From: an uncultured Lachnospiraceae bacterium
GTDB taxonomy: Bacteria; Bacillota; Clostridia; Lachnospirales; Lachnospiraceae
Direction: 5' to 3'
Length of the DNA stretch: 41,070 nucleotides
Assembly: GCA_934330725.1 (NCBI GenBank)
Contig: CAKRGM010000020.1
Location: forward strand, 1 to 41,070
Below, piece by piece: positions 15,279-24,022 of this stretch (positions are counted from its first letter, which is position 1; each line of letters starts with the position of its first letter). Both the position numbers and the translations under genes were made by a program. The notes beneath the pieces were generated by a model. It was not told the DNA's origin, did no database searches, and saw only the letters and a list, made by a program, of their open reading frames with translations.

Positions 15279-16340
15279 ATGAATATACAACAGATAGAAA
15301 CGCCCGCATTACTTGTGGATGTGAAAGAAGTAGAATATAACATTTCCCGGATGAATGATATATTAAAAAATTCCACAGCAAAGCTAAGACCGCATTTTAA
15401 AACAACCAAGTCATTGTATTTTGTAAAAAAACAGCTGTCACATGGTGCAAAAGGAATAACATGTGCAAAGCTGAGTGAGGCTGAGGTACTTGTAGAGGCT
15501 GGTGTTAAGGATATACTTATTGCCAATCAGGTCGTTCAGGATTCAAAGGTCTCAAGACTTGCATATATGGCTAAAAAGTCAAGGATAACTGTATGTGTGG
15601 ATAATGAGGCTAATGTAAGACAGTTGGCTATGGCAGCAAAACAGGCCGGAAGTACAATATATATTTATATAGAATACGAAATGGGAATGCACAGATGTGG
15701 AGTAGAAACTATGGATGAGTTTTACAGGCTTGTACTTGAAATCAATAAATATGATTCTTTGAAATTTGATGGAATTCAGGCATATATGGGGTTTATAGCA
15801 CATGAGGAAGATATACAGAAAAGATATGATCTTATTTCACAGGGCGAAGACAGATTAAAAGAATTAAAATCATATCTTGAAGACAGGAAAATAACTGTAA
15901 ACCAGATAAGTGGCTGCAGCTCAGGCACTGTTGAAAAGAAAGCAAAAGATGGTATATATACGGAATTACAGTGTGGAAGTTACATATTTTCTGATACATC
16001 TTATCGGGCTTGTAAAATACCATTTCATGAAGCGTTATTCATATTGGCAACTGTAGTAAGTAAAAAGCAGGGAATGCTTGTGTTAGATGCAGGTATAAAG
16101 GGGATGGGAGTTGACCAGAAGCCTCCAGATATACCAGGGTATCCGGATTGTAAGCTTACATTTAGTGAGGAACATCTGGCGGTTACAGGCGCAGATTTTG
16201 ATGAGGAAATTGGCGATAAGCTGCTTATAATTCCAGGACATTGTTGTACAACGATTAATTTATATGATTACCTTTATTTAAAAGATGGAAATGAAATACT
16301 TGAGCAGATTCCTATAGAAGGAAGAGGCAAAAGCATTTAA
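15279..16340 (+). CDS. D-threonine aldolase / D-serine dehydratase-like PLP enzyme
   Basis: A 353-residue fold-type III PLP enzyme with an alanine-racemase-like barrel and a C-terminal metal domain. ETPALLVDVKEVEYNI and LRPHFKTTKS with PLP Lys41 mark the N-terminal barrel. GCSSGTV binds phosphate, and PGHCCTTINLYDYLYL has the His-x-Cys metal pair of the DSD1/D-threonine aldolase group. It should cleave D-threonine-like 3-hydroxy-D-amino acids or dehydrate D-serine. The exact substrate cannot be read. ATG 15279 is chosen because GGGAGG sits eight bases upstream, while the GTG at 15270 overlaps that site. It forms an operon with the aminotransferase and ends in a clear terminator before the importer genes. 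Confidence 0.85.
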   Translation: MNIQQIETPALLVDVKEVEYNISRMNDILKNSTAKLRPHFKTTKSLYFVKKQLSHGAKGITCAKLSEAEVLVEAGVKDILIANQVVQDSKVSRLAYMAKKSRITVCVDNEANVRQLAMAAKQAGSTIYIYIEYEMGMHRCGVETMDEFYRLVLEINKYDSLKFDGIQAYMGFIAHEEDIQKRYDLISQGEDRLKELKSYLEDRKITVNQISGCSSGTVEKKAKDGIYTELQCGSYIFSDTSYRACKIPFHEALFILATVVSKKQGMLVLDAGIKGMGVDQKPPDIPGYPDCKLTFSEEHLAVTGADFDEEIGDKLLIIPGHCCTTINLYDYLYLKDGNEILEQIPIEGRGKSI

Positions 16341-16350
16341 ATAAAAACTG

Positions 16351-16396
16351 ACAAAGGAGTCTTTTCTATAATTCATAGAAAAGGCTCTTTTGTTTA
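16351..16396 (+). terminator. terminator after the D-amino acid enzyme operon
   Basis: ACAAAGGAGTCTTTTCTAT pairs with ATAGAAAAGGCTCTTTTGT across a 4-5 base loop, followed by TTTATT. It separates the enzymes from the importer genes, though read-through is possible. Confidence 0.75.
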
Positions 16397-16431
16397 TTCA
16401 GCTTGTATATAGAAAGAGAGGTAGAGCGGTT

Positions 16432-17109
16432 ATGAGTTACTATTTTGACTGGTGGACGCCGATAGACCACATTCCGGATATGTTATCGGCAGCAGGAATT
16501 ACTATAGCATCCAGCTTGGTAATATTTATACTGGAGATTGTTATAAGTGCTTTTCTTGGATATATCAGGTATAACAAGACGAAAGTGCTTTATGGAATTG
16601 TAACGGCATATGTAGAGATTATCCGAAATACACCTGTATTGATACAGATATATATTCTGTTTTTCGGATTGCCACAGTTAGGTATCATGATAAACCAGTA
16701 CACGGCAGGTTTTATTGCATTACTGCTTTACGGATGTGCTTATACATGCGAGATATACAGAGCCGGTATCCAGTCAATAGACAAGGGGCAGTGGGAAGCC
16801 GGTGGATGTGTGGGATTATCAAAGTTACAGGTATTTGTAAGTATTATATTTCCACAGGCAGTAAGAAATATCTTCCCGGCACTCATCAATCAGTTTGTTA
16901 ATGTTATGTATGCAACAGCATTGTTATCAGCAATTGATGTAAGAGAAATTACCGGTGTTACAAAGATTATTTCAGGAAGTACATTCAGAACATTTGAAAT
17001 GTATACATTTGCAATGATTCTGTATTACATACTTTCTAATGTTACTACATTTATTCTTAGAAAAATTAACAGAAAATACTTCCCAAGTATTAGTGTTACT
17101 GGCGAATAA
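16432..17109 (+). CDS. polar amino acid ABC importer permease
   Basis: A 225-residue HisM/GlnP-type permease with about five membrane helices. The ATPase-contact EAA loop is seen as EAGGCVGLSKLQVFVSIIFPQAVRNIFP, and ETIRNTPVLIQ-like EIIRNTPVLIQIYILFF is characteristic of this family. ATG 16432 is preferred because GAGAGG lies ten bases upstream and the first residues (SYYFDWWTPIDHIPDML) fit family members. The in-frame ATG at 16390 falls in the upstream terminator. It is the first gene of a four-gene importer operon and pairs with the second permease in the membrane. Confidence 0.92.
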   Translation: MSYYFDWWTPIDHIPDMLSAAGITIASSLVIFILEIVISAFLGYIRYNKTKVLYGIVTAYVEIIRNTPVLIQIYILFFGLPQLGIMINQYTAGFIALLLYGCAYTCEIYRAGIQSIDKGQWEAGGCVGLSKLQVFVSIIFPQAVRNIFPALINQFVNVMYATALLSAIDVREITGVTKIISGSTFRTFEMYTFAMILYYILSNVTTFILRKINRKYFPSISVTGE

Positions 17110-17130
17110 TCGTGGAAATGAGGTGATTAT

Positions 17131-17796
17131 ATGAATATATTTGATATTATCGTGACATATCGTGGGATGTTTATTACCGGAATAAAGGTAACGCTTTTAC
17201 TTACGGTTGTAATGCTCATCGGAGGTATGTTAGTTGGCTCGATAATGGCATTTGGACTTACAATCAAAAGCAAAAATCCGGCAGTGAAGCTGCTTAAGAT
17301 TGTTATCAGAATATACATAGAGATATTCAGAGGCTCTCCGCTTCTAATCCAGTTATTCTTCGGATATTTTGGAATTGCTTATCTTGGAATTGATATAAGC
17401 GCATATGAGGCATGCTGTATTGTACTTGTATTGTATGCAGGAGCGTATATCTGTGAAATATTAAGATCAGGACTTGAATCAATACCTAAAGGACAGTTTG
17501 AAGCAGGTTATTGTATTGGCTTAGGTTACTTTGATGTTATGAGATATATTATATTTCCACAGGCAGTGAAAATATTCCTGCCAACACTGGTTGGTTTCTT
17601 TATCTCAGCAATTAAGGACACATGTATTGTATCTTTGATTGGCTGTACCGATTTTATCAAACAATCACAGGTAGTCATCAACAGAACAGGTGCAGCAATA
17701 CAGGTATATATTTTCGTAGCGGTAGTGTTCTTTATAATATGTTATCCATTATCGTTATATGTTAAGAAACTTGAGAATAGGAGGAACAGAACATGA
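17131..17796 (+). CDS. polar amino acid ABC importer permease, second subunit
   Basis: A 221-residue permease of the same HisQM/GlnP family. EIFRGSPLLIQLFFGYFG and the EAA loop EAGYCIGLGYFDVMRYIIFPQAVKIFLP are clear, with about five helices. GAGGTG precedes the ATG by a normal distance. The last four bases overlap the ATPase gene (ATGA), so translation is coupled. With the previous gene it forms a heterodimeric membrane channel, as in two-permease importers for basic or neutral polar amino acids. Confidence 0.92.
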   Translation: MNIFDIIVTYRGMFITGIKVTLLLTVVMLIGGMLVGSIMAFGLTIKSKNPAVKLLKIVIRIYIEIFRGSPLLIQLFFGYFGIAYLGIDISAYEACCIVLVLYAGAYICEILRSGLESIPKGQFEAGYCIGLGYFDVMRYIIFPQAVKIFLPTLVGFFISAIKDTCIVSLIGCTDFIKQSQVVINRTGAAIQVYIFVAVVFFIICYPLSLYVKKLENRRNRT

Positions 17797-18530
17797 GTAA
17801 TGATTTAATGTTAGAAATTAAAAATATAAAGAAGACATATGGTGAAAATGAAGTTCTAAAAGACATCAGCCTTGATGTGAAAAATGGAGAGGTAGTTGTT
17901 ATCATTGGTCCTTCAGGCTCAGGAAAGAGTACATTCTTAAGATGCATAAACAGACTGGAAACAGCAGATGCAGGATCGGTAAAGTTTAATGGAGAGGAAG
18001 TAACGGCTTCAAATATACAAAAGGTCAGAAAGGAAATGGGAATGGTATTCCAGCATTTTAATCTGTTTCCTCATTATACGGTATACCAGAACATTGTGCT
18101 GGGACCTAAAAAGACCAGAAAGATCTCAAAAGCAGAACAGGATGAGATGGTAAAGGATTTACTTACAAAAGTTGCACTTCCAACAAAAGCACAGGCAATG
18201 CCTTCAGAACTTTCAGGAGGACAGAAACAAAGAATAGCTATTGCAAGAGCTATGGCAATGAAACCTCAGTGTATATTGTTTGATGAGCCGACATCAGCAC
18301 TTGACCCTGAACTTATAGGCGAGGTGCTTCAGGTTATGAAAGGCCTGGCAAATGAGGGAATGACCATGGTAGTTGTTACACATGAGATGGGATTTGCAAG
18401 GGAAGTAGCTGACAGAGTTGTAGTTATGGCTGATGGATATGTTATAGAGCAGGGAACTCCTGAGGAAGTGTTTGACAATCCAAAAGAAGAAAGAACACAG
18501 AAGTTTTTAAGCGCGATAATTAAAAAATAA
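17793..18530 (+). CDS. polar amino acid ABC importer ATPase
   Basis: A 245-residue GlnQ/HisP-type ATPase. Walker A GPSGSGKST near 38-46, Q-loop GMVFQHFNLFPHYTV, signature LSGGQKQR near 140, Walker B CILFDEPTSALDP, and H-loop VVTHEMGFAREVADR are all intact. The FNLFPH stretch and the MGFAREVADRV end are hallmarks of the polar amino acid uptake (PAAT) family. It overlaps the permease gene by four bases and has AGGAGG upstream. It powers import through the two permeases, with the lipoprotein 57 bases downstream as receptor. Confidence 0.96.
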   Translation: MSNDLMLEIKNIKKTYGENEVLKDISLDVKNGEVVVIIGPSGSGKSTFLRCINRLETADAGSVKFNGEEVTASNIQKVRKEMGMVFQHFNLFPHYTVYQNIVLGPKKTRKISKAEQDEMVKDLLTKVALPTKAQAMPSELSGGQKQRIAIARAMAMKPQCILFDEPTSALDPELIGEVLQVMKGLANEGMTMVVVTHEMGFAREVADRVVVMADGYVIEQGTPEEVFDNPKEERTQKFLSAIIKK

Positions 18531-18587
18531 AGAGAAAAACTTTTTATTTTTGATTATATAAATTTATATATGAAAGGAAGGATTTAT

Positions 18588-19454
18588 ATGAAGAAGAGAT
18601 GTTTAGGAAAGAAAATACTGGGTGTATTTATGGCAGCAGCGTTATCATGTATGGCATTTGCAGGATGTGGACGTAGTTCTTCATCAGGTTCATCGTCAGG
18701 AAAAGATACACTTACAAGTGTGTTACAGTCAAAGAAGCTTAAAGTAGGATGCATTCTTGCAAATGCTCCGTATGGTTCTAAGGATGCAAGTGGAAATCCG
18801 GAAGGATATGATGTTGATGTAGCATACCTTCTTGCAGATTCACTTGGTATTGACCACAGCAATGTTGAATTTGTTGATCTTAATGCAGCAGATCGTATTC
18901 CGGCACTTGAAAGTGGTAAGGTAGACGTAGTCATTGGTAACTTTACAATCACACTTGAAAGAGCTCAGAAGGTTGATTTTACAGATCCTTACGATGCAGG
19001 TGCAGTTGGTGTAATGACTTCACCTGATAAAAAGATTGAACATGCATCAGAACTGGCCGGTAAAAAGGTTGCAGCAGCGAAGGGCTCAACAAATCAGGTA
19101 TCAGCTGAAAAACTTAACGCTTCCGGAGTAAATTTCGACCTTACATTATATGACAGTGCAGATGATATGGAAATGGCATTACAGTCAGGACAGGTTGATG
19201 CAATCATTGGTGACGCACCATATTGTTCATATAAGGAAAAAATATCTCCTGATAAGTATGCTTACTGTGTAAAAGATTCATCAGAAATGCTTATGCCGGC
19301 TTTCTATAATGCATTTGGTGTTCAGAGAGGCGATACAGAATGGCTTCAGTATCTTAATCAGTTCATATTCCAGATAAATACAGATGGATCAAATAACGAA
19401 TTATATGAGAAATATCTTGGAAAGAGAACAACACCTCTTAATCCAAATTATTAA
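18588..19454 (+). CDS. amino acid-binding lipoprotein of the ABC importer
   Basis: A 288-residue solute receptor (SBP_bac_3 fold). The signal peptide KKRCLGKKILGVFMAAALSCMAFAGC ends in a lipobox whose Cys anchors it to the outer face of the membrane. It is followed by a Ser/Gly linker. The mature domain shows KLKVGCILANAPYGSKDASGNPEGYDVDVAYLLADSLG and SGKVDVVIGNFTITLERAQKVDFTDPY, the family ligand-binding signature. Ligand is a polar amino acid. The neighbouring D-amino acid enzymes hint at serine, threonine or a D-form, as inference only. ATG 18588 is chosen over 18570 because GGAAGG lies between them. A strong terminator ends the operon. Confidence 0.93.
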   Translation: MKKRCLGKKILGVFMAAALSCMAFAGCGRSSSSGSSSGKDTLTSVLQSKKLKVGCILANAPYGSKDASGNPEGYDVDVAYLLADSLGIDHSNVEFVDLNAADRIPALESGKVDVVIGNFTITLERAQKVDFTDPYDAGAVGVMTSPDKKIEHASELAGKKVAAAKGSTNQVSAEKLNASGVNFDLTLYDSADDMEMALQSGQVDAIIGDAPYCSYKEKISPDKYAYCVKDSSEMLMPAFYNAFGVQRGDTEWLQYLNQFIFQINTDGSNNELYEKYLGKRTTPLNPNY

Positions 19455-19490
19455 TTAAATAATAATTATTGTAACATGGATTGATATGTT

Positions 19491-19534
19491 ATATAAAAAG
19501 CGTAGAATCCGGTTGGGTTCTACACTTTTTATAT
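19491..19534. terminator. terminator of the amino acid importer operon
   Basis: ATATAAAAAGCGTAGAA pairs with TTCTACACTTTTTATAT around a 10-base loop, with one internal C/A mismatch. The T run is part of the stem, so it can act in both directions. Confidence 0.8.
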
Positions 19535-19563
19535 CATAATGATTATTATTAAAATATTGGAAC

Positions 19564-20583
19564 ATGAAAATAACAATGAAAAGAGATGATATTTTGAAGG
19601 TAGGAATGTTTAATAATGTAAGAGGCGGTTACGGCAGATTTGATCACAGCCTGTCACGATATGACGGAAAAATAGAACTTGAAGTATTTGACTGCCCGGC
19701 AGTGACAGAAAATCTTGACAGACTTAAGGGATGCGAGGCGCTTATACTTACTGCTAATGGAGAAACTGATGAGCTGTTCTGGAAAACACTGGCGGAAACA
19801 GGTGTAAAATATGTAGCTACATGCTCGGCAGGATATGATCATTTTAATCTTGATGCAATGAAAAAATATGGTTTAAAAGGAGCCAATGTACCATTTTATT
19901 CTCCAAATGCAATATCTGAGCATGCAGTATTACTGATGCTTTCCGTTTTGAGAAATTTCAGGGAGCAGATAATAAATATTGAAAAAAGCAGATATTCTAT
20001 TGAAGGGCTTATTGGAAAAGAAGTCAGAAACCAGACAATAGGAATTGTAGGAGCCGGAAGGATAGGTTATACAACGATGAAATGTCTGAGTGGTTTCGGA
20101 CCTGAAAAAATATATGCATATGATCCATATCAGAATGATAAAGTAAAAGAGTATGCAGAGTATGTATCATTAGATGAGCTGTATGAAAAATGCGATGTTA
20201 TAATTTATCATTGTATATATAATAAAGAGAATCATCATATGGTAAATGCAGATACAATTTCCAAGATGAAAGATGGCGTATATCTTATAAATGTGGCAAG
20301 AGGCGGCCTGTTTGATAATAAAGCAGTATATGAGGCAGTATGCAGTGGCAAAATAGCCGGACTTGGGCTTGATGTTATAGAAGGGGAAGAGAATATCGAA
20401 AATAAGAGTGGTACCGGGGAACTTGAAATATTAACGACATTGCTTAAACATCCTAATGTTATTTTTACACCACATTCAGCTTTTTACACTGATGAGGCTG
20501 ATCGTAATCTGTCAGATATAACAATTGATAACATCTATGAATATATGACAACAGGTACATGTAAGAATGAGCTTGTAAAATAA
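19564..20583 (+). CDS. D-2-hydroxyacid dehydrogenase (D-lactate dehydrogenase-like)
   Basis: A 339-residue NAD-dependent enzyme reducing a 2-oxo acid such as pyruvate to the D-hydroxy acid. The catalytic domain shows TCSAGYDHFNLDAMKKYG and the typical YSPNAISEHAVLLML. The Rossmann motif is TIGIVGAGRIGY. The catalytic Arg (NVARGG), Glu (GLDVIEGEEN) and His (TPHSAFYTDEA) are all present. None of the upstream start codons has a good ribosome site. TTG 19594 would give KVGMFNNVRGG, a better family N-terminus than the printed ATG. Neighbours handle amino acid-derived oxo acids, so a substrate other than pyruvate is possible. Confidence 0.85.
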   Translation: MKITMKRDDILKVGMFNNVRGGYGRFDHSLSRYDGKIELEVFDCPAVTENLDRLKGCEALILTANGETDELFWKTLAETGVKYVATCSAGYDHFNLDAMKKYGLKGANVPFYSPNAISEHAVLLMLSVLRNFREQIINIEKSRYSIEGLIGKEVRNQTIGIVGAGRIGYTTMKCLSGFGPEKIYAYDPYQNDKVKEYAEYVSLDELYEKCDVIIYHCIYNKENHHMVNADTISKMKDGVYLINVARGGLFDNKAVYEAVCSGKIAGLGLDVIEGEENIENKSGTGELEILTTLLKHPNVIFTPHSAFYTDEADRNLSDITIDNIYEYMTTGTCKNELVK

Positions 20584-20627
20584 AATATTACCTAATCTAA
20601 ATTAATTATGAAAGGAGTTGTTATATA

Positions 20628-21224
20628 ATGAAACATTTTGTTATAGCAATTGCCAGAGAATATGGAAGCCGTGGAGCTGAAATAGGACGTAAGCTTGCTG
20701 AGAGACTTAATGTAGAGTATTATGACCGTGATCTGGTAAACAAGGCAGCTCATTATTTAAAAATTAATGAGAGTGAACTGGCTGCAATTGATGAAAGTAT
20801 TTCAAGAAAGAAACTGATTAAACCAGAATACTATATGGATGAAGGATATCTGTCAGACAGGCTTATAAAGGCGCAGTCTGATATAATTAAACAACTGGCA
20901 GATAAAGAATCATGTATTATAATAGGAAGATGTGCAAACTATGTACTTAAAGATCGTCCTGACTGCATAAGCGTATATATATATGCACCATTTGATAAGA
21001 GGGTAGAACATATAATGGCAACGCATCCGGCATATTCTAAAAGAAAGGCCGGAAATCTTGTACAGAAAATGGACAGGACAAGACGAAATTACTATTATTA
21101 TGTAACAGGACGTGACAGAGATGAAGTATATGAGCAGCAGATAATGTGTGACAGTAATATTTTTGGCGTTGATGGTGTGGTTGATATGCTTGAATCTATG
21201 GTAAGGAAACAATTTGCAGATTAA
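20628..21224 (+). CDS. cytidylate kinase-like family protein
   Basis: A 198-residue P-loop protein of the Cytidylate_kin2 group, common in Firmicutes and Bacteroidetes and of unclear substrate. The phosphate loop is seen in AREYGSRGAEIGRKLAERL. YYDRDLVNKAA and SCIIIGRCANYVLKDRPDCISVYIYAP follow the family pattern, with an Arg-rich lid (KMDRTRRNYYYYVTGRDRDE). True CMP kinase (Cmk) has a different order, so this is not a certain nucleotide kinase. AAAGGAG precedes the ATG. It is 44 bases after the dehydrogenase and 91 before thrH, with no terminator in between. Confidence 0.85.
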   Translation: MKHFVIAIAREYGSRGAEIGRKLAERLNVEYYDRDLVNKAAHYLKINESELAAIDESISRKKLIKPEYYMDEGYLSDRLIKAQSDIIKQLADKESCIIIGRCANYVLKDRPDCISVYIYAPFDKRVEHIMATHPAYSKRKAGNLVQKMDRTRRNYYYYVTGRDRDEVYEQQIMCDSNIFGVDGVVDMLESMVRKQFAD

Positions 21225-21315
21225 TATAGCTTAATATAGTTTTACGGTTCACAAATTTAGCGTATTATGATATAGTACATAATTAGAAACATTTAAATTT
21301 TTATGGAGGATAATT

Positions 21316-21918
21316 ATGTATATAACTTGTTTGGATTTGGAAGGCGTACTTGTACCGGAGATATGGATTGCTTTTGCTGAGGCAAGCGGAATCCCTGAAC
21401 TTAAGAAAACTACACGTGATGAACCTGATTATGATAAATTAATGAAATATCGTCTGGAGATATTAAAAGAACATAATCTTGGCCTTAAAGAAATTCAGGA
21501 AACCATAGCTAAAATAGATCCAATGCCTGGTGCAAAGAAGTTTCTTGATGAACTTCGTACTTTTTCACAGGTTATTATTATCAGTGATACATTTACACAG
21601 TTTGCAAAGCCATTGATGGAAAAATTAGGATGGCCTACAATATTTTGTAATTCTCTTGAAGTTGCAGACAATGGCGAGATAACAGGTTTCAAAATGCGTA
21701 TTGAGAATTCAAAGTATACAACTGTTAAGGCTTTACAGTCAATTGGATTTGATACTATTGCAAGTGGTGACAGCTATAATGATCTTGGTATGATCAAGGC
21801 AAGTAAGGCAGGTTTCTTATTCAAGAGTACAGATAAGATTAAAGCTGATAATCCGGATATTCCGGCATATGAGACATATGATGAGCTTATGGCAGCTATT
21901 AAGAAAGCCATGGATTAA
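21316..21918 (+). CDS. thrH: ThrH, phosphoserine phosphatase / homoserine phosphotransferase
   Basis: A 200-residue HAD-superfamily enzyme which in Pseudomonas removes phosphate from phosphoserine and can pass it to homoserine, so it links serine and threonine synthesis. The match is unusually clear: ITCLDLEGVLVPEIWIAFAE, TTRDEPDYDKLMKYRLEIL, then VIIISDTFTQFAKPLMEKLG as motif II, and the metal-binding end ASGDSYNDLGMIKASKAG. GGAGG precedes the ATG. It stands after the kinase-like gene and before an aminotransferase, within an amino acid metabolism group. A terminator follows at 21971. Confidence 0.93.
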   Translation: MYITCLDLEGVLVPEIWIAFAEASGIPELKKTTRDEPDYDKLMKYRLEILKEHNLGLKEIQETIAKIDPMPGAKKFLDELRTFSQVIIISDTFTQFAKPLMEKLGWPTIFCNSLEVADNGEITGFKMRIENSKYTTVKALQSIGFDTIASGDSYNDLGMIKASKAGFLFKSTDKIKADNPDIPAYETYDELMAAIKKAMD

Positions 21919-21970
21919 TTAAAAATATTATATTTGTGAAGTAAAACTTAGTTATGTGAGTTATAGGTAG

Positions 21971-22004
21971 AAAGGGCTGCTTGATATTCAGGCGGTCCTT
22001 TTTT
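21971..22004 (+). terminator. terminator after thrH
   Basis: AAAGGGCTGCTTGA pairs with TCAGGCGGTCCTTT (three G-U pairs) around a 3-base loop and runs into six T. Confidence 0.75.
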
Positions 22005-22102
22005 GCAGTTTTGCAGTTATGTTGAGCTTTTAATGATGATATTGATAATTTAGCTGTGTACAGAACTTTTAGTAAAAAGGCTGTGCAGGAAAGAGGTATT
22101 TT

Positions 22103-23308
22103 ATGGAATATAAGTTAACTGAAAAAATGTATAACACTGAAATTTCTATGATTCGCAGAATTGGAGAGCTGGCAGAAAAAAGTTTAAAGCCTGGCGACAG
22201 ATATGTATCGTTTGCAGCAGGTTTTCCGGCTCCGGCGGCATTACCTGTTGATATGGTTAATAAAGTGTCTGAAGAAGTATTTAAGGAAAATGGAACACAG
22301 ATATTACAATATGGTCTGCAGACAGGATATGAACCATTAAAAGAGGCTATAATCAAATTTTTAAATAAGGATGAATATAAAATTGCCGGCAGTAATGATT
22401 CAATTTTAATAACATATGGATCAAGTGAAGGATTATATATTCTTGGTGATGCATTTATAGAACCGGGTGACCGGGTAATTGTAGAAGACCCTACATATAT
22501 TAATGCAAAAGATGCATTTAAACTGAGTGGAGCCAGGCTGGTGGGAGTCCCGATTGAGGAAGATGGAGTAAATCTTGAAGCACTTGAGCAGGCTTTTAAG
22601 GAAGGAGCTAAATTCTTCTATACAATTCCTACATTTGCCAATCCAACCGGATATACAACAAGTGTTGAGAAAAGAAAGGCTGTCTATGAACTGGCTGTTA
22701 AATATGGAATTCCTGTTGTTGAAGACAATCCATACGGATATTTACGTTTTACCGACGAAAAAATAATGCCTATAAAGACATATGATACACAGGGGGCAGT
22801 CATTTATGTAGGAACAATGTCAAAAATAATATCACCTGGTATGCGTGTTGGCTATATCTGTGCAGATAAAGAACTTATAGACAGACTTACAAAGCTTAAG
22901 GGTAATCAGTGCGGAGCAGTAGTTAACTGGAGCCAGTATGCAATTACCAAAATTCTCGAAACAGTAGATATTGATGCACATATTGCTTATATATCACAAA
23001 TATACGCTAAGAAAGCAGAGTTTATGTATAATAAGATGAAGGAATATTTTCATCCATCGGTAAAAATATGCAAACCACAGGGAGGAATGTTTATCTGGGT
23101 AACAATGCCTGAGAACGTTAAAGCACTTGAATTTTGTGAGACAGCAGCTAAAGAATTGCATGTATCAGTTGTTCCGGGAAATGATTTTTGTACGGAAGAT
23201 CCTGATAACTGTTCAAGTATGCGTTTTAATTTCTCGCTTCCATCAGAGGATGATATTGAGTATGGTATTAAAAAAATAGGTGAACTGACATATAAATATT
23301 GTAAATAA
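22103..23308 (+). CDS. class I/II PLP-dependent aminotransferase (MocR/LysN-like)
   Basis: A 401-residue aminotransferase of the fold type I subgroup related to 2-aminoadipate aminotransferase and kynurenine aminotransferase. Landmarks: AAGFPAPAALPVDMV, LQYGLQTGYEPLKEAI, ILITYGSSEGLYILGDAF, the FANPTGYTTS motif, PVVEDNPYGYLRF with its PLP-contacting Asp and Tyr, Lys241 in TMSKIISPGMRVGY, and Arg in SSMRFNFS. No helix-turn-helix domain is present, so it is an enzyme and not a MocR regulator. AGAGG precedes the start. It is monocistronic between two terminators. The amino donor cannot be told. Confidence 0.9.
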   Translation: MEYKLTEKMYNTEISMIRRIGELAEKSLKPGDRYVSFAAGFPAPAALPVDMVNKVSEEVFKENGTQILQYGLQTGYEPLKEAIIKFLNKDEYKIAGSNDSILITYGSSEGLYILGDAFIEPGDRVIVEDPTYINAKDAFKLSGARLVGVPIEEDGVNLEALEQAFKEGAKFFYTIPTFANPTGYTTSVEKRKAVYELAVKYGIPVVEDNPYGYLRFTDEKIMPIKTYDTQGAVIYVGTMSKIISPGMRVGYICADKELIDRLTKLKGNQCGAVVNWSQYAITKILETVDIDAHIAYISQIYAKKAEFMYNKMKEYFHPSVKICKPQGGMFIWVTMPENVKALEFCETAAKELHVSVVPGNDFCTEDPDNCSSMRFNFSLPSEDDIEYGIKKIGELTYKYCK

Positions 23309-23345
23309 TGCAGCATGGTTAAGACAGGAAAAGAAAGTGACAAAG

Positions 23346-23388
23346 CAGAAATCCACCGGATATAGTCCGGGTGGGTTTCTGTTTTTTT
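23346..23388 (+). terminator. terminator after the aminotransferase gene
   Basis: CAGAAATCCACC pairs with GGGTGGGTTTCTG around GGATATAGTCC and is followed by seven T. Confidence 0.8.
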
Positions 23389-23422
23389 ATTTTGTTTTTT
23401 TCGATTTTATATTAAAAAGATG

Positions 23423-23482
23423 TTGACACATGTAAAACAAGTGCTATAATAAAATCAAACATTTGAATGAATGCTCATATGT
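23423..23482 (+). promoter_or_regulatory. promoter and ArsR/SmtB-type operator of the metal efflux locus
   Basis: TTGACA (23423-23428), 16 bases, TATAAT (23445-23450), both perfect. Directly downstream an imperfect palindrome ACATTTGA-ATGAATGC-TCATATGT (23459-23482) contains the TGAATGAATGCTCA core typical of ArsR/SmtB/CadC operators. It covers the transcription start, so the CadC-type repressor encoded at 26087 should block initiation when metal is low. Confidence 0.75.
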
Positions 23483-23564
23483 ACGGATATTATATTAAAA
23501 AGATAAAATTATATCAGGAAAGGTATAAAAGCGACGCAAAGCGTCTGCAGAATGGAGGATTATC

Positions 23565-23783
23565 ATGAAAAAAACTTATAAGATTGATGTTGACTGTGCA
23601 AACTGTGCTAATAAAATGGAGGATGCAGCTAAGAATACAGCTGGAGTTAAGAATGCAGTAGTTAATTTTATGACACTTAAGATGAATGTTGAATTTGAAG
23701 ATGGTGCAGATCCAAAGAGCGTTATGCAGGATGTTTTAAAGAACTGTAAAAAGGTTGAGGATGACTGTGAAATCTTTCTTTAA
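23565..23783 (+). CDS. heavy-metal-associated (HMA) domain protein, CopZ-like
   Basis: A 72-residue free-standing metal-binding domain with the ferredoxin-like fold. DVDCANCANKM holds the CxxC pair Cys11/Cys14, and two further Cys lie in the tail (NCKKVEDDC). In many CadA-type pumps this domain is fused to the N-terminus. Here the pump at 24103 lacks it, so this protein probably serves as the detached domain or as a metallochaperone. GGAGG precedes the ATG. The promoter and operator lie 80-140 bases upstream. The repeat element at 23800-24001 separates it from the pump gene. Confidence 0.9.
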   Translation: MKKTYKIDVDCANCANKMEDAAKNTAGVKNAVVNFMTLKMNVEFEDGADPKSVMQDVLKNCKKVEDDCEIFL

Positions 23784-23799
23784 TATTTAACAGTATCAG

Positions 23800-24001
23800 A
23801 TGGTTGCGAGATTCTATAATAGTCAGTTACAGTTATGCATGATTAACAAATACATAAGTGTTGGTTTAGCTTTGTCGGTACTTAGATGTTGTTCTTTACC
23901 GTCTTATGTACTGCTGTCAGTGATAAGCAGTGGAAGCGTATATGCGCTGGAATATTGTTTTTGCATAACGTTACCTGAAAAATATAGTGTTTTGCAACCA
24001 T
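23800..24001. repeat. about 200-bp non-coding repeat element, copy 2
   Basis: A 202-bp block matching 13941-14139 along its whole length, bounded by inverted ends ATGGTTGCGA and TTGCAACCAT (9 of 10 pairs). It lies inside the metal efflux operon, only 16 bases after the HMA-domain stop codon. A 69-codon open frame across it (from 23800) is not thought to be real: it has no ribosome site and is explained by the repeat. The internal bases have drifted, but the conserved blocks keep order and spacing. Confidence 0.7.
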
Positions 24002-24022
24002 TTATTTAGCCATATGTATTAA

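Noticed and set aside
19491..19534. Possible riboswitch before the dehydrogenase gene
   Set aside because: The structure is a plain terminator for the importer operon; no conserved riboswitch core is seen.
23800..24009. 69-codon open frame between the HMA protein and the pump gene
   Set aside because: It lacks a ribosome site and lies wholly in the 200-bp repeat, which is open in other frames in the other copy.
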